Source: Lepiota brunneoincarnata
Lineage: Eukaryota; Basidiomycota; Agaricomycetes; Agaricales; Agaricaceae
Assembly (NCBI GenBank): GCA_023014365.1
Contig: JAEBUN010000023.1
Location: 372,001 to 436,000, forward strand
Length of the DNA stretch: 64,000 nt
Direction of reading: 5' to 3'
Part shown: positions 31,051 to 45,300 of the stretch, in pieces
Layout of the letters: each line of letters starts with the position of its first letter
Position numbering within the stretch: the stretch's first letter is position 1
The notes under the pieces: generated by a model
Told to the model about the DNA's origin: nothing
Databases searched by the model: none
Seen by the model: only the letters and a program-made list of their open reading frames with translations
Translations under genes and position numbers: made by a program

Positions 31051-34000
31051 GTAATGCAGTTCATGTGTATCACGTGTTCGAACTTTTTCTCCCCCACAAC
31101 ATACTCCAGCTCTCGTGAGCTCATACAACACCTGGATTTATCCCGCTTCCACCTCCCTGCCTCCTTCCACGCTCTGTCAACGACTCAAAACCGAGTTCCC
31201 CTTCTCCATCATCTTTATGGCCTAGAACAATCTATTCTGCTGCTTCCCAGGTTGGCTAGGTGCTCGCATAGAACAGTCACTTTGACCAAACAAAAGAGAC
31301 GTGTCCATCATTGATGAGTGATTCATAGGCTGGTGGTGCAATGCTCCAATTCAACATTTCTCATTGTCCAAAGCCGTAGCAATCCTCTACAGGCCGCTCG
31401 CAGGGGCAACCGTGTTGGCAAACGCAATTACCGGAGTACTTTTCTTCGTCCACTCGTCTGTCCAATGCTATCCCCCTTTATCGATCGTCTATCCGCACCT
31501 CACCAGAAAAACTGTATCTTCAATCAACACATACTTTGTATCTCACCTCTCGGAACTCGACCCTCCGAAAAATTGTGCCTTTCCCGACATCTAAATTGCT
31601 CCATGCAGGCGTTCCGTCATTCACAATCACAACTTCTCAAACTATTCGTCCTCTCCCACCGAAACCTCCAGCGCCAAAGCCACCGCTCCCACCACAACCT
31701 GGTACGCGGCTGATGCCTAGTATCGGTGGAGGTGGTGTTACATCGACTGCTACCACCTCAAGCACGTCTTCTTCGCATTCGAGGATTCCGAACCTGTTCA
31801 CTTTACTTTTTGGGAGTCGACCTTCCAGCCCGGCACCTACACCGTCACCGTAGCCTGTGCTAGCGACTGCGGTTTCGCCGACAGCCTCAGTACGAAGTCT
31901 TGAGCTCTATTTCATTCAATTCCATGGGATTGAGGCGGTAATGGTACAGGAGGAGATCCACGTCCAGTGGCAGAGGTGCACGCGGTGGCGGTACGGGAAA
32001 AAATTGTGAGGAAGGACGTAGGCAGGGTGATGGATTCGTAGTGTACGGCGCGAGGCCAAGTCTTCATTGAATCCCCCTGTTGCCGCCTTGAATCGGTTTG
32101 CATGATGGAGTAGAGGTGAATATACTGGAACGGGTATTAGCTCGTGTTCTTGAGTTTTGTGGACCTTGGTTCCCGTTTGTTCGTGCACCTTGGACGGTTT
32201 CGTCTTCTGAGCTCACGGCAGCTAGTGGTGGAGGTGGGAGTGGGGGTGGAAAGGACGAAGAGGAGCGGATTGTTGGTCCGATGGAGGTTAAATTGTTTGA
32301 GGAAACACTTGGTTTTGTGCAAGATCTGAATCAGCGAAGCAGGCATCAGGGCGTCGTGCTCAGAGATCTCGATCAAATGGGTTCATGGTTATTGTCAATC
32401 CGCGGCACCCACCCTTCATCGGGGTAGCATCGTCAGCATGCGGGTGGAGATGGTGCTGTACAAAGGTGCGACTGACCAGCGCAGCCAATGACGTTCGCAG
32501 TGCTGGTATGATAGCGGGAGAGGGTTCTATTACTGGATGAGCGATATTGGCGATGATTGTTGGTGACAGTAAGGCTAAGTTTAGGGCGGGGTGATGTCGC
32601 TCCTTATCGAAGGTACAGCGGGCGGTTGGTGAGGTGAAAGGATTTGTCGAGCGGTAGGCACCATTAGGTAGCCATTAACTAAAGCAACGACCCGGAATGG
32701 GTGAATTTTCCTCACGAAATTGGCCTGTGAGCCTCGCTGGGTGCAGCAGTGTTTTATCGCAGGATAATGACCTCGTGAAGACGAATGTGATTGGATTTTG
32801 GCCGGGGAATGTTTCGTTTGTTCGGATCAGGACCCGGCTTGGTGGTGTGGCCTTATGTACAGGGGTAGTGCTGTGTTCTAGCATTGTCGGGCTACTCAGA
32901 GGACGTACACAAACTTTTCCCGATGTGAAGTGAGATGTCCAAAACCGAGATGAAGCGGTAAGGAGCTGATATGACGGAGGGAATGACTCAAGGTTAGCAA
33001 GCAGTGTCAAGCAGCGAGCATCATTCTTCACGACTGTCGCAGGCTTGTGTGTTTTCTTGGAGTCGCCGAATAACGTCAAAGCTTGACTTGTTTGATAGGT
33101 TTCGAACGTGAGGTGAGCCGCGCTCTCTCCTGTGAATACGGGACCAATAACAATTGCATCCTTGGAGGCTGCATGGAATTCTTAGTTAGAAAGGCGCACG
33201 ATGAGGGCACAGTATGTTACTTACCCATCCCCTGGTGTTCATGCCCCCACTATCGCAGCCGGTTCTACCATTATATGCGCGACTCCAGTTTTATTGGATT
33301 GGCTTCTTGATCTCTAGCATCCACTCATCCTGAAGCGACTGCGCAGTCTGTCAGCCCGATGGGGGTTACGAAAATAACACAACATTCACAAATGAGTACC
33401 GCGCCGCGGCATGGTCCTTTCGCTAGCGGTAACGTGGGCATGACGGCTATTCGTTCCTTCGGAGGGTTTGGCAGTGGCAGAGGTCGTGGCAGTTCTGCTT
33501 GCAGGAGCAGTCGTTGGATCCCTGGAGATCTTCACATTCAAGGATTCGTTCCTTGTGCAGCAGGAAGGCGGAGGCCAAGGCGAGGTCAGTGGTGGCATCA
33601 AAAATGCAGCTGATCGATCAATTCAACACATGGGCTTCTTTGCTCACCTTAAACGCTGCCGGTCCCGGGAAACGGAGGTAGGCAGCTCTCCCTGGAACTC
33701 TAATCCAGGCATAAATCTGAACCCTGCACGAGTGCAAAGAAGACTACCGGGTTTCAAGCAGAGCTTTGTAGCGGGATGGGTACTAGAAAGGTAAGCACTC
33801 GCATAGCCCTAAAGTATTTGCTGAGGGTATATATAGGCCACAGTGCGGATATTTGTCGAGCTACTCGTTGGCCTATGGGCTCACACCAGCCCTTCAAAAG
33901 TCATATCACATCTTACGACTTTGGCTTGTCCTCGAGCTCGAAAACTGTACCACCAGCAACACCATACACAGACGTATATTTCCGTTGCTTCCCCTCTATG

Positions 34001-35746
34001 CAAACGCTAATGTGAAAGGACAATAGAGATACAACAGCGCCTCCGTTTACACCCCTGCTGTCCCCATTTCACACCCCTCCAACACTCAAACATCCGCGCT
34101 GCAGTACTCCTAAAATTCCCCCTGTTCAAACGTCTAGTTGCTGGTGAAGATGATCAACCGTCACTACTACCTCTCAAACAATGTGGGCTCCCATTCCTTT
34201 CGTTTCTGGTAACAGGAGCTATAACATTGCCTAGGTTGTCCGTAGTCGACGAATGTCGAAACGGCGATACATTGGTACTTTGTATGGTGGCCTCAAGCTT
34301 CAGGTGAGGATGTGCTCGCATTTCCCGCGCAGGTTTTCCTCAACACTAACTCAAGGTTTCATCATGTCTGTGTAGGACGCTTTAGCGGACTCAAGATGCC
34401 ACTACTTTGCTCTCTCAGCACACGTACCTATCGTGTCCGACAGCTCTTCAACCGGACAACTCATGATATGGGTCCGTCATCCCCGTCGCCGTATCTTATC
34501 TCCAGCATTCAAGAGATTACTATAATTCGGTGTGCTTGCGTACGACCTGTTGTCACTGCGCGTGGATAGTGCACCTCTCTTTTGTACAAACTATCACTAA
34601 CTCTCCCGGTGATAGATTCTTTCGGCTCCAAGGCGGTGGCGCGATAATCTTCAACGGAACGATGTCCATCCCCTCGAGGACTTCATGAAGGAGGAATTTC
34701 AGATTCGCTGCGCCATGTGACACCGATCGTCTGGTTCGATCCTCTACTCTTCTTTCGACACACGAGCGTGCAACTAACTATGCTTTCTTATCTATTCATC
34801 AGACGCCGTATTGGCCCTTAAAATTTTAAAGTCTCAACACTTCCCCATACCAGACCTAGACATTGACATCGTAGTCGCATCAATAATAGTAAACAAGTCA
34901 TAAGCACGTGCTGGGATACTCCTCATAAAGGAAACGTGACATGATTCGTGACCTTGGGAACCGACGGTGATCGATACGCTAATATTGGCCAGCCCACGAT
35001 GCGGGCGCTAACCTGCTTAACAGCTAATCCTCACCATAAACCACCATGGTACATGTTTTTCTCATTTTGAGTGATGAGTAACCAACTTATAGCATAAAGG
35101 ATTGGCTTCGTAGTAAAGTACGACCCTCCAAGGACAACGCCAGTACATCCCCTGACAGAAGATCAAGTACGACTCTTTCTCATCCCATCAGCCACCCGTT
35201 CTCACAATCGGAAGTATTGCGATCAAAAATCCACCCTTGCACTCTTGAAGTCCCGTTGAAGAGCGCGGTAATGGCTACGACAACTCAAGTGCATGATCTT
35301 CCTGGAAACCGACATCGTGTGTAACATTTCATCCGCGACCGGGAAATTTACTGAGATGACCCTTTAATACCAGAAGATACGCCCTATTTTCCTCCTAATA
35401 CGAGCAATCTTCAGGTCAATGAACAAGATGCTCACGATACAAGGAGTCAGCGCTGTAGGAATCCAAGTGATAATGAAGTCCCGATCATGACCTCTGGAGG
35501 AGCGAAGGATACTGGCGGTACCAGCACACCCATCTACAGAAATTCCAGTGCGCCCCCCAAAGTCCATTTGCCGGGCAACTGTTTATGCTTACGATTGGAG
35601 ATAGCGCCGCAGGAGGGCCACGATTCTTCTCATTCTCATGCAGTGAGCAATGCAATGACCCTGGCCAGCCATATCCAGGACCCCGGGAACGAAAATCGTA
35701 CGTGGTATTTATACACAAGTCTTGACATGCATTCTGAGACAAGCCC
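31051..35746. other. 4.7 kb without a recognisable gene
   Basis: Several stretches have coding-like composition. There is a proline- then serine-rich frame at 31620-31850 (LPPKPPAPKPPLPPQPGT), a Gly/Glu-rich frame at 32098-32427 (VKLFEETLGFVQDLNQRS), and a hydrophobic start at 33468 (VAVLLAGAVVGSLEIFTF). They do not join into one model and none matches a family I know. They may be debris of dead genes. No terminal repeats or reverse-transcriptase motifs were seen. Confidence 0.35.
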
Positions 35747-38700
35747 GTGATACCAGAAAATGTGTCGAGTTTCTTCCCATATGCAAGGGACTTCCAGATC
35801 AATAATCCAACGTTCATCGAAGTCAATCCGAGTCCTGCCACAGAATCACCGTCCTTTACCGAATCCAGAGGTACGTTTTTCCGTGACTGTCCTAGAGTTT
35901 ATTTATTTATGATCACTACGCCAGATGGCCAGAAGCTGAAGAAGGCACTCATTGAGGGTCTCGAGTTTATACCTCTGGCGAAGAGATGCATGCAAGATAC
36001 CCGTGTTGCGATTTTGTCACATGTTGACGCCACGATTCACGACAACGAGGACAGTAATATCATATGGATCAAAGGCTTCCCTGGTGTCGGGAAGTCTACC
36101 CTAGCATCCACGATTGTATGCCGACTGCGTGAACGGGGTGAACTACTCTCATATTTTGTATTCGACCGTGCGAGGCCGACCGTCACCACCGCTGCAGCTC
36201 TCTGGCGTCGTGTTGCTTGGGATCTCGCTCGGTCACACCCATTCGCACGACAGTCTTTGCTCAAGTGCATCGATGATGAAACCCTCGATACTAACACTCA
36301 CAACGTCAGCTCCCTTTTTACATCTCTCATCGTCGAGCCATTATCTGGCCTGGGCAGGGGTGGATTGAGTAACATCCAGCTCCATCAACCCGTAGTGGTT
36401 GTCATTGATGCTGCCGATGAATGTGGTGGTCTCGAGGGACCCCGGTCAGACGACCGCAAAGCTCTTTTGCGGACACTCGAGCAATGGCACTCGAAACTCC
36501 CCAAGAACTTCAAACTCGTGATTACCAGCAGGGAGGAAGATGATATCAAACGACATATTTCGCCTATCAGCATTCACGTCCACATTTCCATCACCACCGA
36601 TGACGCATCCATTGATATCCGCAGGTACCTTGAGGATCGTCTCGGTGGTATTGCGAATGCCTACTCTAGGTTGCCCGTGGACTGGGCCCACCAGACAGCC
36701 GAGCGCCTAACCAAACGTGCGGCAGGCGTCTTTATTTGGGCCACGACCATTGCGAATTTCATTGAGGCTGGTGAACCCCAATCGCGGCTTAAAGCAATTG
36801 ATGCTGGGTTAGGATTGTGGGGCAGAAAAGGATCGCTGAATGCTCTGTACGCGTGCGTCCTCAAGGTCTCATTCGGGGACCTTCATGGGGAAGAGGCAGA
36901 GGCATTCAAGACTGTCGTTGGTGCAATGGTTTTCGCTCAACGGCCTTTCCACGACGCTGAGTTCGCCGCAATCAGTCCCGTGGTCACTGGCTCGATGCTA
37001 GAATACATCCGTAATGGCCTACGCTCCGTCATTGATCAGGGTTCTACCCTCCGCTTCATCCACCAATCATTCGTTGACTTCCTCGTCTCTTCGGAATGCC
37101 CCGACGAGTTTGCCATCAAGGAAACAGAACAGCAGCACCAACTCTCTACGCTATGTCTGACCATCATGGTGAAGCAGCTACGCTTCAACGTCTGCAGCCT
37201 GCAGACATCAAGTCTGAAGAACGCGGATGTTCCTGATATCAAAATTAAGGTCAATACCAGCATCTCGTCACTCCTCTCATACGCAAGCTGTTTCGTGGCT
37301 GAGCATCTTCGTCACACTGCATTCAACGAGCGCTTGATGGACGACGTGAGAATAGTATTCAAAGGAAAGCTACTATACTGGCTCGAAGTAATGAGTCTAC
37401 TGAAGAAAATGAACCGGACAATGCCGATTCTACGAGCAGTCCTTGATTGGATTACTGTGCGTACTCTGTCCGCTTGCTTGCACCACATTTCTAACATTCT
37501 TCCTATAGGTGAGCGACACGAATTTCACCGAGTTTGTTCGCGATGCCCTTCGATTCGTCGCAGCATTCAGCATCCCCATTACACAAAGTGCCCCACATAT
37601 CTACCTCTCTGCCCTCCCCTTTGCTCCCGAAGAATCACTGGTTGCCAAATATTTTCTACCCATGTTCCCTCGACTCCTCGCACTCGATACAGGCAAGCCT
37701 AATCACTGGTCATCATGTGTTTTTGTCTCAGAGTGCCATGGATGGAACATCACTGCCATCGCCTCTTCTCCGGATGAGAAAATGTTTGCGTCAATGTCTA
37801 TGCTTGACTCAATACATATCTGGGACTCCGAAACGGGCATCTTAATCTCAGGCCCATTTATTCGGCCTGCTCGGTTTGGAATTCCCGGGTGCGGCCTTGA
37901 CTTCAGTCCCGATGGGAAGCACCTTGTGGCCACATATGACCAAGGAGGGATGGCGATCTGGGATGTGGAAAGTGGCAAGGAACACCTTTGTTTTGGACCG
38001 TTTTCGGAGACATCTGGCTCTCCTCCCGAAGGGCCTGAGCATATTGCATCCGCTTTTTACTCCAAGGATGGCAGTATGATCGTTTCTGCATCGCATTACA
38101 AGATCACGTCCGGTGATCCAGCCTCCGACCGCAACCAGGGTTATTTCTGTCGTGTCCGGCTGTGGGATGCAAGTTCTGGCACTTTAATACACATCCTGCT
38201 GGATATCCCCGCATGGTGCAATCGATATCGTTTGTCTCCGGGTGCACGGTTCCTTGCTGCGCTGGTCCCCGGCCCTGGGGTTCTAAAGGGTGTGTGGGAT
38301 TTGACAGAAAAACCCCCTAGATGTGTGATTGAGCTGAATGGCATTTATGCGTGTTCTCTCATGTCCCTGGTGTTCTCCGCAGATGGGAATTTCTTCATGA
38401 CTGTGACCGACCCGCCAGGGAGCGTTGCTACAGCGCATGTCTGGCGGACGGACACACGCGTCCCAGTTGGGCCCCCCATTGCTCTACCTGGTGACAATGT
38501 TTTGGTTTCCCATCATGTATTATATTCATACGGCAACGATAACCTGGCCATTGGCATTCACGGTAATGTGTCAACAAAGGTCTTTGATGCTACCACAGGC
38601 GACGTAGTTTATCGCGGAAATGAAGGGACCCGGATAACCTCCAGCTCTCCTTCACGTAGTGGTAGAAGAAGTCTGCTTGGGTATATCGATGGGACTATCA

Positions 38701-39986
38701 GGATGTGGGACTATCAGTCTCATACGCAAGCCTCACCTATGATTGATCCCACTCCTAATGATCACCTAATGTTCCGGGCGAAAAAGGTTGTGCCGGTGTT
38801 TTCACCTTCCGGTGAGATGCTGGCAACGAGTTATGGAGATGAGATTGAGCTTTGGAACACCACTACCGGCAAACCTATAACCCTCAATCACCCTATCCGA
38901 ACCGAGAATGTCATGCTTGCCTTCTCTGGTGATGGAAGATACCTAGCATCCCTTTGGACGAGCGATGAGCTTGCCATGATCAATATATGGGATGTGGGCA
39001 ACGGAAAGCACCGTCGTCTAGTCGTAACTCAGACACCCAAAGAAACCGCCTTCCGCCTCTTCTTTGCATCAAGTGATAAACGATTGGTTTTGTATAGTTT
39101 CGTGATGGAGGGTGAAGAGGAAAAATATGTGGTGCGCACTTGGGGAGATAACGGGCTTAGTGAACCGTGTTCTACGGTGACTCTAGCATGCCCAAAGAGT
39201 CACGAGTTCAATCAATCGACTCTTTTACTTTCGCCTGATGCCTTGGCTGCTCTTATATTCGAGTGGACACGCCTGGAAAGGTACCTTCATTGGCACCGCC
39301 GAAGCTCTATAGAGGAACAATTTTCTCTTCATGAACGTTTTATCGCAGATGCTCGGTTCAAATCAGACAGAGCAACATTCTCGCCTAGCGGACAGCTTTT
39401 TGTGGCAAGTTCCATACATGCTGGGGCATCATTCCGAATTCAAGTATGGGAGACAAAAGGATGGACAGAGGTCGCAAGGGTAATCGAAACAGATGACACT
39501 TGGACTTTCACCCTTCCAAGATCATTATCTATTTCACACGACGACCGTCTCATTTCTTCGGTATCCCCGCTAGATGGTGCGATATGGGTTTGGGATATTC
39601 GCACTGGACGGAGAATTACTGGACCCTGGCGTGGATATTATCTGAGCCAAGCATCCAACATCGTCATGTCGCCAAATGGAGATAAACTGGCATCCACATA
39701 TTTCGATGATGGATCTTGCATAGTCAAGCTTTGGGATACTCGTGGTCTCCATAGTGGGAAGGCGCAGGAACCCGTTGGGGGTGTTGGAGATTTTGGAGAT
39801 AAATACCTCACCCAAGATGGATGGGCTAGGGAAGAGGGCAGTGACTCGTTACTGTTTTGGGTCCCAGTCGAGCACAGGGAAGGACTGTGGCGACCGAGGA
39901 ACATCGCCAGTAATTGGGGTCGCACCAACCAAGTTGGATTTCAGCAAATTCAAGTACGGGAGAGAATGGGAAGAGTGCATAGATAA
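35747..39986 (+). CDS. NACHT-WD40 STAND/NLR-like protein
   Basis: Introns at 35871-35924 and 37457-37508 yield about 1377 residues in frame. After a short N-terminus (DFQINNPTFIEV) the NACHT NTPase has the P-loop GFPGVGKST (36074-36100), Walker B VVVVIDAADEC and the sensor NFKLVITSREED. RAAGVFIWATTIANFIE and FIHQSFVDFLVSSECPDEF follow, the usual end of the fungal NACHT module. A helical linker leads to WD40-type repeats from about 37735 to 39760 (LDFSPDGKHLVATYDQGGMA, IRMWDYQS, LAFSGDGRYLASLWT, IWVWDIRTG, VKLWDTRG). Such STAND proteins act as ATP-driven switches in non-self recognition and cell death. The first ATG is not evident (the open frame begins with GTG), so a short upstream exon is probably missing. 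Confidence 0.88.
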
Positions 39987-42392
39987 AGAGTATGCGACAT
40001 GAGCACAGGTCGGTTGAATGTTTCTAGTGGAGTTTGAGGTTTTTACTCTGTACTATTAGTTTTCGTCAGAATGAACGGTTTGTAGCTGTTATCTGGTTAA
40101 CGGTCGGAAGAATACTCTGCTCACGATTCACGGCTGCAGTAGGAAATTTCAAATCTACCGAAACTCAGTTCCATCCCGACGCCGATAGACTCGATTGTCG
40201 TGGTATAGCGCAGTTGATAGTCGAGAATATAAGGAATGCATTCTGAAGTTCAGCGAACTGAAGTCCGGCGAACAAAGCTGGACATTCGGAGAAACATACA
40301 GGTCTCCTCTAATGAGGAGCGTTGTTAAACAAATACTCCTACAGGATGTCATTGAACGAGTTGTTCTGACGTCAAACTCCAACATCGATACCTATTAGAA
40401 GCAATGACTCGGATAACACTCGTTACGCGTATGAGGGAGATTATGTTGACTGTGACTGCATATGGACTTATTTGCTGGATATGAGTGTGGTAATACGACA
40501 GACTAGAACTGTTGAACAACCGGACTGTGAATCTAGGCGTTGTGGTCGAGGGTCGATGTTTCGATTATTATAGACTGACAAATTTATTTTTGTTGATCTT
40601 GTCATTAGGCTATTATATTACTACATGCCCCTGAGCGTTCCTTTGTTCCTCCCTCACGTCGACTTTCCCAATTTTCAGCGCTCAGCCTTCATGGCGAACA
40701 GAGGTAGAGAATACGACTTTCGAACAGTATACTATCCACCGGACAAATTACGTCAGGTTTTCAGCCTCGATTCTCCTCCAACCGTAGACTCCCCACCCAC
40801 CTTCGCCCAGAAATACGAAACCTACGCTTCACGCTGGAGCATCCTTTCTAGCTGCAGGCTATAACGCTCTGAACTCTCGTTAATCCTTCATCACTGCAGC
40901 ATCACCAACCCGCTGGTGGAGGCAATGCTATGAGCAGGCTCGAATTGACGAATGCGGAGGCTGAGGACTTGGAATATTTGGATTGGATGCAGTGGGTGAG
41001 AGAGTGAGTGTTGGACGGACGATGTTGGAGAGGATTGAGACTGGAGAAGTGCAGATATATGTTTGCGATGACCACTGGGAAGGTGTGTGTTTTCAACGTT
41101 CACCGACTATGGATGTTGAGAGTGTATTGTAGGTGATCGTGTCGTTGCCTGTGGAGCCACTCATGTCGGAGGATAGACGTACGCCCAAACTTTTGAGCGT
41201 GACATATTCATTTCGACTCAACACACCTGTTCACAACTCAGCCCTGTGATCAACGCTATAGCTGACTCAGCATCTCTGGAGCCATTGACTCCTGATACGG
41301 GATCTTGGGCTCGTTCCCGCCGCAAAACCATCCGAACAACGTCGCATCTTCTCTTTCTGTGGTGGTAGATGGAGGTACCAGTGATTTGGCTGTAACGCCT
41401 GTGGTGGAAAAACCTCGGCAAGGAAGGTTGTGCTATTGAAGTGAGAAACCTGTAGTGGTGGTACACTCTCAGCTACGATGATTACGGTTTCGATACCCTC
41501 TATTTCGTCAGGGAATAGCAATAAACCGTAGGGAGGGACGAAGGGCAGCGGTTCGCCACAGTCAATTCGTGACCTGGGAGAGGAGACGGTGATGACGATG
41601 TGAGGAGTGGACCTCCTCACATTCTCCCCTCACCTCTTGTTCTTCTGTTGTCTTGATTGAGAGTCCATGATACGTTTATCCTTGGGGCTCCGGGGCAACA
41701 TATTTCGGGTTCTTTGGAGGGTTTGCATTAGGAGACTGGTGGACGCGCGCAAATGAGGAGTCGAGATTTGCGGGATAACGATCAGAGGAAAGGGCTGGGG
41801 CTTGGTCCTTTGTGAATGGTAAATCGTTAATATCAAGCAACTTTGAGCGATACGTATACATTCATCATTTTTGTACCAGACTCGCCGAAAAGAGTTCTGA
41901 AGATGGAAGCGCTGAGCTCACGGTGATCCTTTTCCGCATTGACATATTGTATGTTCTGGCTCCGCGTGCTTGCTGAAATAACATGCTACTACCTCATTTA
42001 GAGTCTGAAGTCACAGAGATTATTTTTGTCATAGGTTCAAGTGAAGATCAACGTTCTGACCAAGTGGTAATCATCTCGAGCAATATCACGTTCTTTATTT
42101 CCTTCCCCAGTTGATTAGATGAGCATCGAGCCACCCAATAGAGTGGGGGTGTCGAGATTATTGTCAGGGTATGTGACAGTGAAAGCATTCGTGTACCCAT
42201 ATCAGGCCTGATATTACCCCCGAATATTGCTGTTGAGCAGTTTCCAGGGTTCATAAACCATCAGAATGCGGCTGTGCCGCTCACTGCCTCGCGTCTCCTC
42301 AAGAGATATAGCTACCCTCCAGGCTCTCTACAGGTATCCACTCAGTTACTCATAAACACTATCTCGTACTTCGCCTCACACCCCTCGCTACC
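39987..42392. other. 2.4 kb between the NACHT and HeLo genes, no gene assigned
   Basis: Short frames only; the longest has an unnamed sequence at 41267-41620 on the minus strand. No repeat found. It holds the promoter of the HeLo gene. Confidence 0.35.
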
Positions 42393-45300
42393 ATGGAGGC
42401 AGCAGGCCTAGCAGTTGGTATAGTAGCATTATGGGAGTCCTGCGTTCAGGTCTTTGAAATCGTCAACTTCACGCGACAGTATGGCATGGACTACGAAATT
42501 CTATCTGTTAAGCTGGAAGTCGAGCGCGTACGGCTCCTTTCGTGGGGCCACTGCCGTCGGGCTGGGCGATGACACAAGTAACGCAGATACCCGACTCACG
42601 AAAACAGAGGTCCACAGCGCTGTTGTACGTTTACTGGGCTGCATCCAGCATGTCTTCGAGGATTCGGAAAGGCTACAGAATACATACGGGCTACGACCGA
42701 GCATGGCTGCGCCTCAACGTGATGAATTCACGGCTACGGAGGACGAACAACCATCACAAAGCCAGTTTATACTCGGAGGGGTCTTCAAACGTGCCTACGA
42801 GAACCTGCGTCGCGTAGCGCAGGAACGGCAACGCAACACACGCTTGGTCCACAAATCAAAGTGGGCGGTCCATGATCGCAAGAAATTCATGGTGCTTGTA
42901 TCCGAAGTGCGAGGGTTCAACGACAGCCTGGAGAGTCTATTCTCAGACGTAAAGCTGAGAATGAGGGCGGAAATGCAGCGTGATATTGATGATGCAGTCG
43001 AGGTCAGGGACCTTCAGCTATTACAGGAAGCGACAGCGGGGGAACAAGGCCTTGAGGAGATCTCAGAGTGTGCCAGTGTTAGGCTGGAGGCTTTAGGGGG
43101 CGACTATTTCCGCGAGGACTGAGCTGCTGTCTGATAGTCACAGCATTTCAACGGTTACAGAGGACAAAGAAGAAGACAGAGGCGAGAGGAAAACAGTGAA
43201 AGACGAGGGAGAGGGAGCGTCTCGCAGCGGTCAGGTAGAAAACGAGGGAGAGTTGACACGTGTAGGAGAGCAAGAGCAGGATGAGCTGTCGAAACGGCTC
43301 AGGGATATTGAGTTATACGTGAAGAAGAAGAGTGCGGGAGCTTTGACCCTCAGTCGAATTGGACCTTATCAACCCCTTGCACACTGCTCTGCCCACGTCT
43401 ACTGGGACGAAGAGCGGTCCGAAGAGAACAGATGGGATCGCTGGAGTGAAAAAGACAAAGGCTTTTGTGCCCACGTTGCATGCCTGCTTTGGTTAGTCGC
43501 CTTCTCAAACCTGTAATACTTCCGTATGCTGACCATGCGAAGACTTGTACAAGAAGAAGAAATACATGCAGAGGTCATACCGAGATAAATATGAATCTCG
43601 CGACTCTGAAGATTACGTTCTCCTTGACCCTGAGAGCCACATCAAATTCGAGAACACCAACCCCGGAACCGTAACAGTCGAGGGCTATGGACTTGAGTGT
43701 TGGGATTTTGAGAGGTTGAAGCCTGGTTTGAAGGATCATGACACGATACTTGTCAATGCTTCCCAACTGCCGGAGCTGGACGCAAAGAGACTATTACGCC
43801 GGATCAACGAGCTCCAAACCAATCCCGGCAAGTTTGGCTGGAATAGCGACGAGGAGCTTGACCTGAAGCAAATTATTCGGCACTCTTGGGTGTGTCCTAT
43901 CCCCCACCTGCTACCAGTAGCAGCCAGCTGACAGGTACCCATAGTATCACCTACGCTGATCCAGCCTACGAAAGAGACCGAAACCGTCGGATCGGGGATT
44001 TGTACAGCGTGTTAAATCGCACCGACATCTTCGCCGATTTCACAGGGGAGTCGAGTGTGGGAGTGCAATGGGCAATGCGGGCTAGCGATGACAGTATTGG
44101 GATCTGGAACTTCCTGCGTCAGGTCATCATCGCCTGGGAGCTTACCACACGACTGAAAAACCTGGGCGGGGGAGGGTGGACTGGTTTCACTGCACGCATT
44201 CTGGCCACTCTTATCATCTCAGACCTGTGGCTGAAGCACGTAAGGATCGTCCTGGCGGACGCAACAGTACCCACAGGAGATCTGAAGAAGCCCGAGACGC
44301 CTGCAGAGAAGGCAAGGGCGGAGGCGTTTAAGAAAAAAGGGGACGAGGCCTGGAAGAAGAAGGATTATCAAGCGGCATCTGACTTATATACGGAGGCCAT
44401 CAAAATTGACCTTACCGATGCTGTCTACCGGTGCAACAGAGCAGCAGCAGCAGTTGGCACTGGAGAATTGGGAGAACGCAGAAGAGGATGCCCACCTAGC
44501 GACGCAGCTTGATCCCAAGTATGCCAAGGCATGGTCCCGGCTAGGCATGGCCAAACTAAAGCTGGGATGCGGCAAGCAGGCAGAGAAGACGTACGAGATG
44601 GCACTGCATGTTGCCGGCAAAGATGCGACCACGGCAATGCGACAGGGGTTGGCAGATGCCAAGGCGAAAATCAACGAAACCGTCAAGGCAATCAATGCCG
44701 AGACGGATCAGGCAAAGCGGCATGCCATGCGTTCCGACTATCTCGAGGAGGACTTTGAAATTTTCGGCAAAGTACCTGAACTCCATTCAGTGATCCACGA
44801 ACAGCAGGTCGAGGGTCTGTTATTATTCGCAGGAAAGCTCAAGTGGCCGTATATCAACGAAGTACGCGACTACGCCGAGGATGTATACAGTGGACTCAGG
44901 GGTGGAGGAACTATCAATCTGAACTTACACGACTGGTTGTTTGGCCTCGTTCTCCCCGGGAAATGGTTTTCCTTCAAGATCATGTCGGCGTTGATCCTTT
45001 GTACTCCAAGCATCAAGGATACAGTCGGTGTAGCCCATTACTATGAGTGTGGATTGTCCCTTCCAACACGTTCCTACTGGCGTTGTCGCACAGTCCTAGG
45101 CCGAGTGCTAGGCTGTCTACCTGGCGTCCAAGGACTATGTGGATGGATAGGGCCCTGCCCTCCAGTTGAGTTTGAGCCACCCCTAGGTGACTCACAGAAG
45201 CCGCGCCACATTCGTACCTTAGCGCGCAGCATTTCGCCCTTTGATCACAAATCAGATATCAATGACCGTGACCGCGTCTACGAGTGGGACGACCGCGACC

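Noticed and set aside
35747..35870. Amyloid-type signalling motif in the NACHT protein N-terminus
   Set aside because: DFQINNPTFIEV is short and a matching motif in the HeLo protein was not found, so it is not claimed as a feature.
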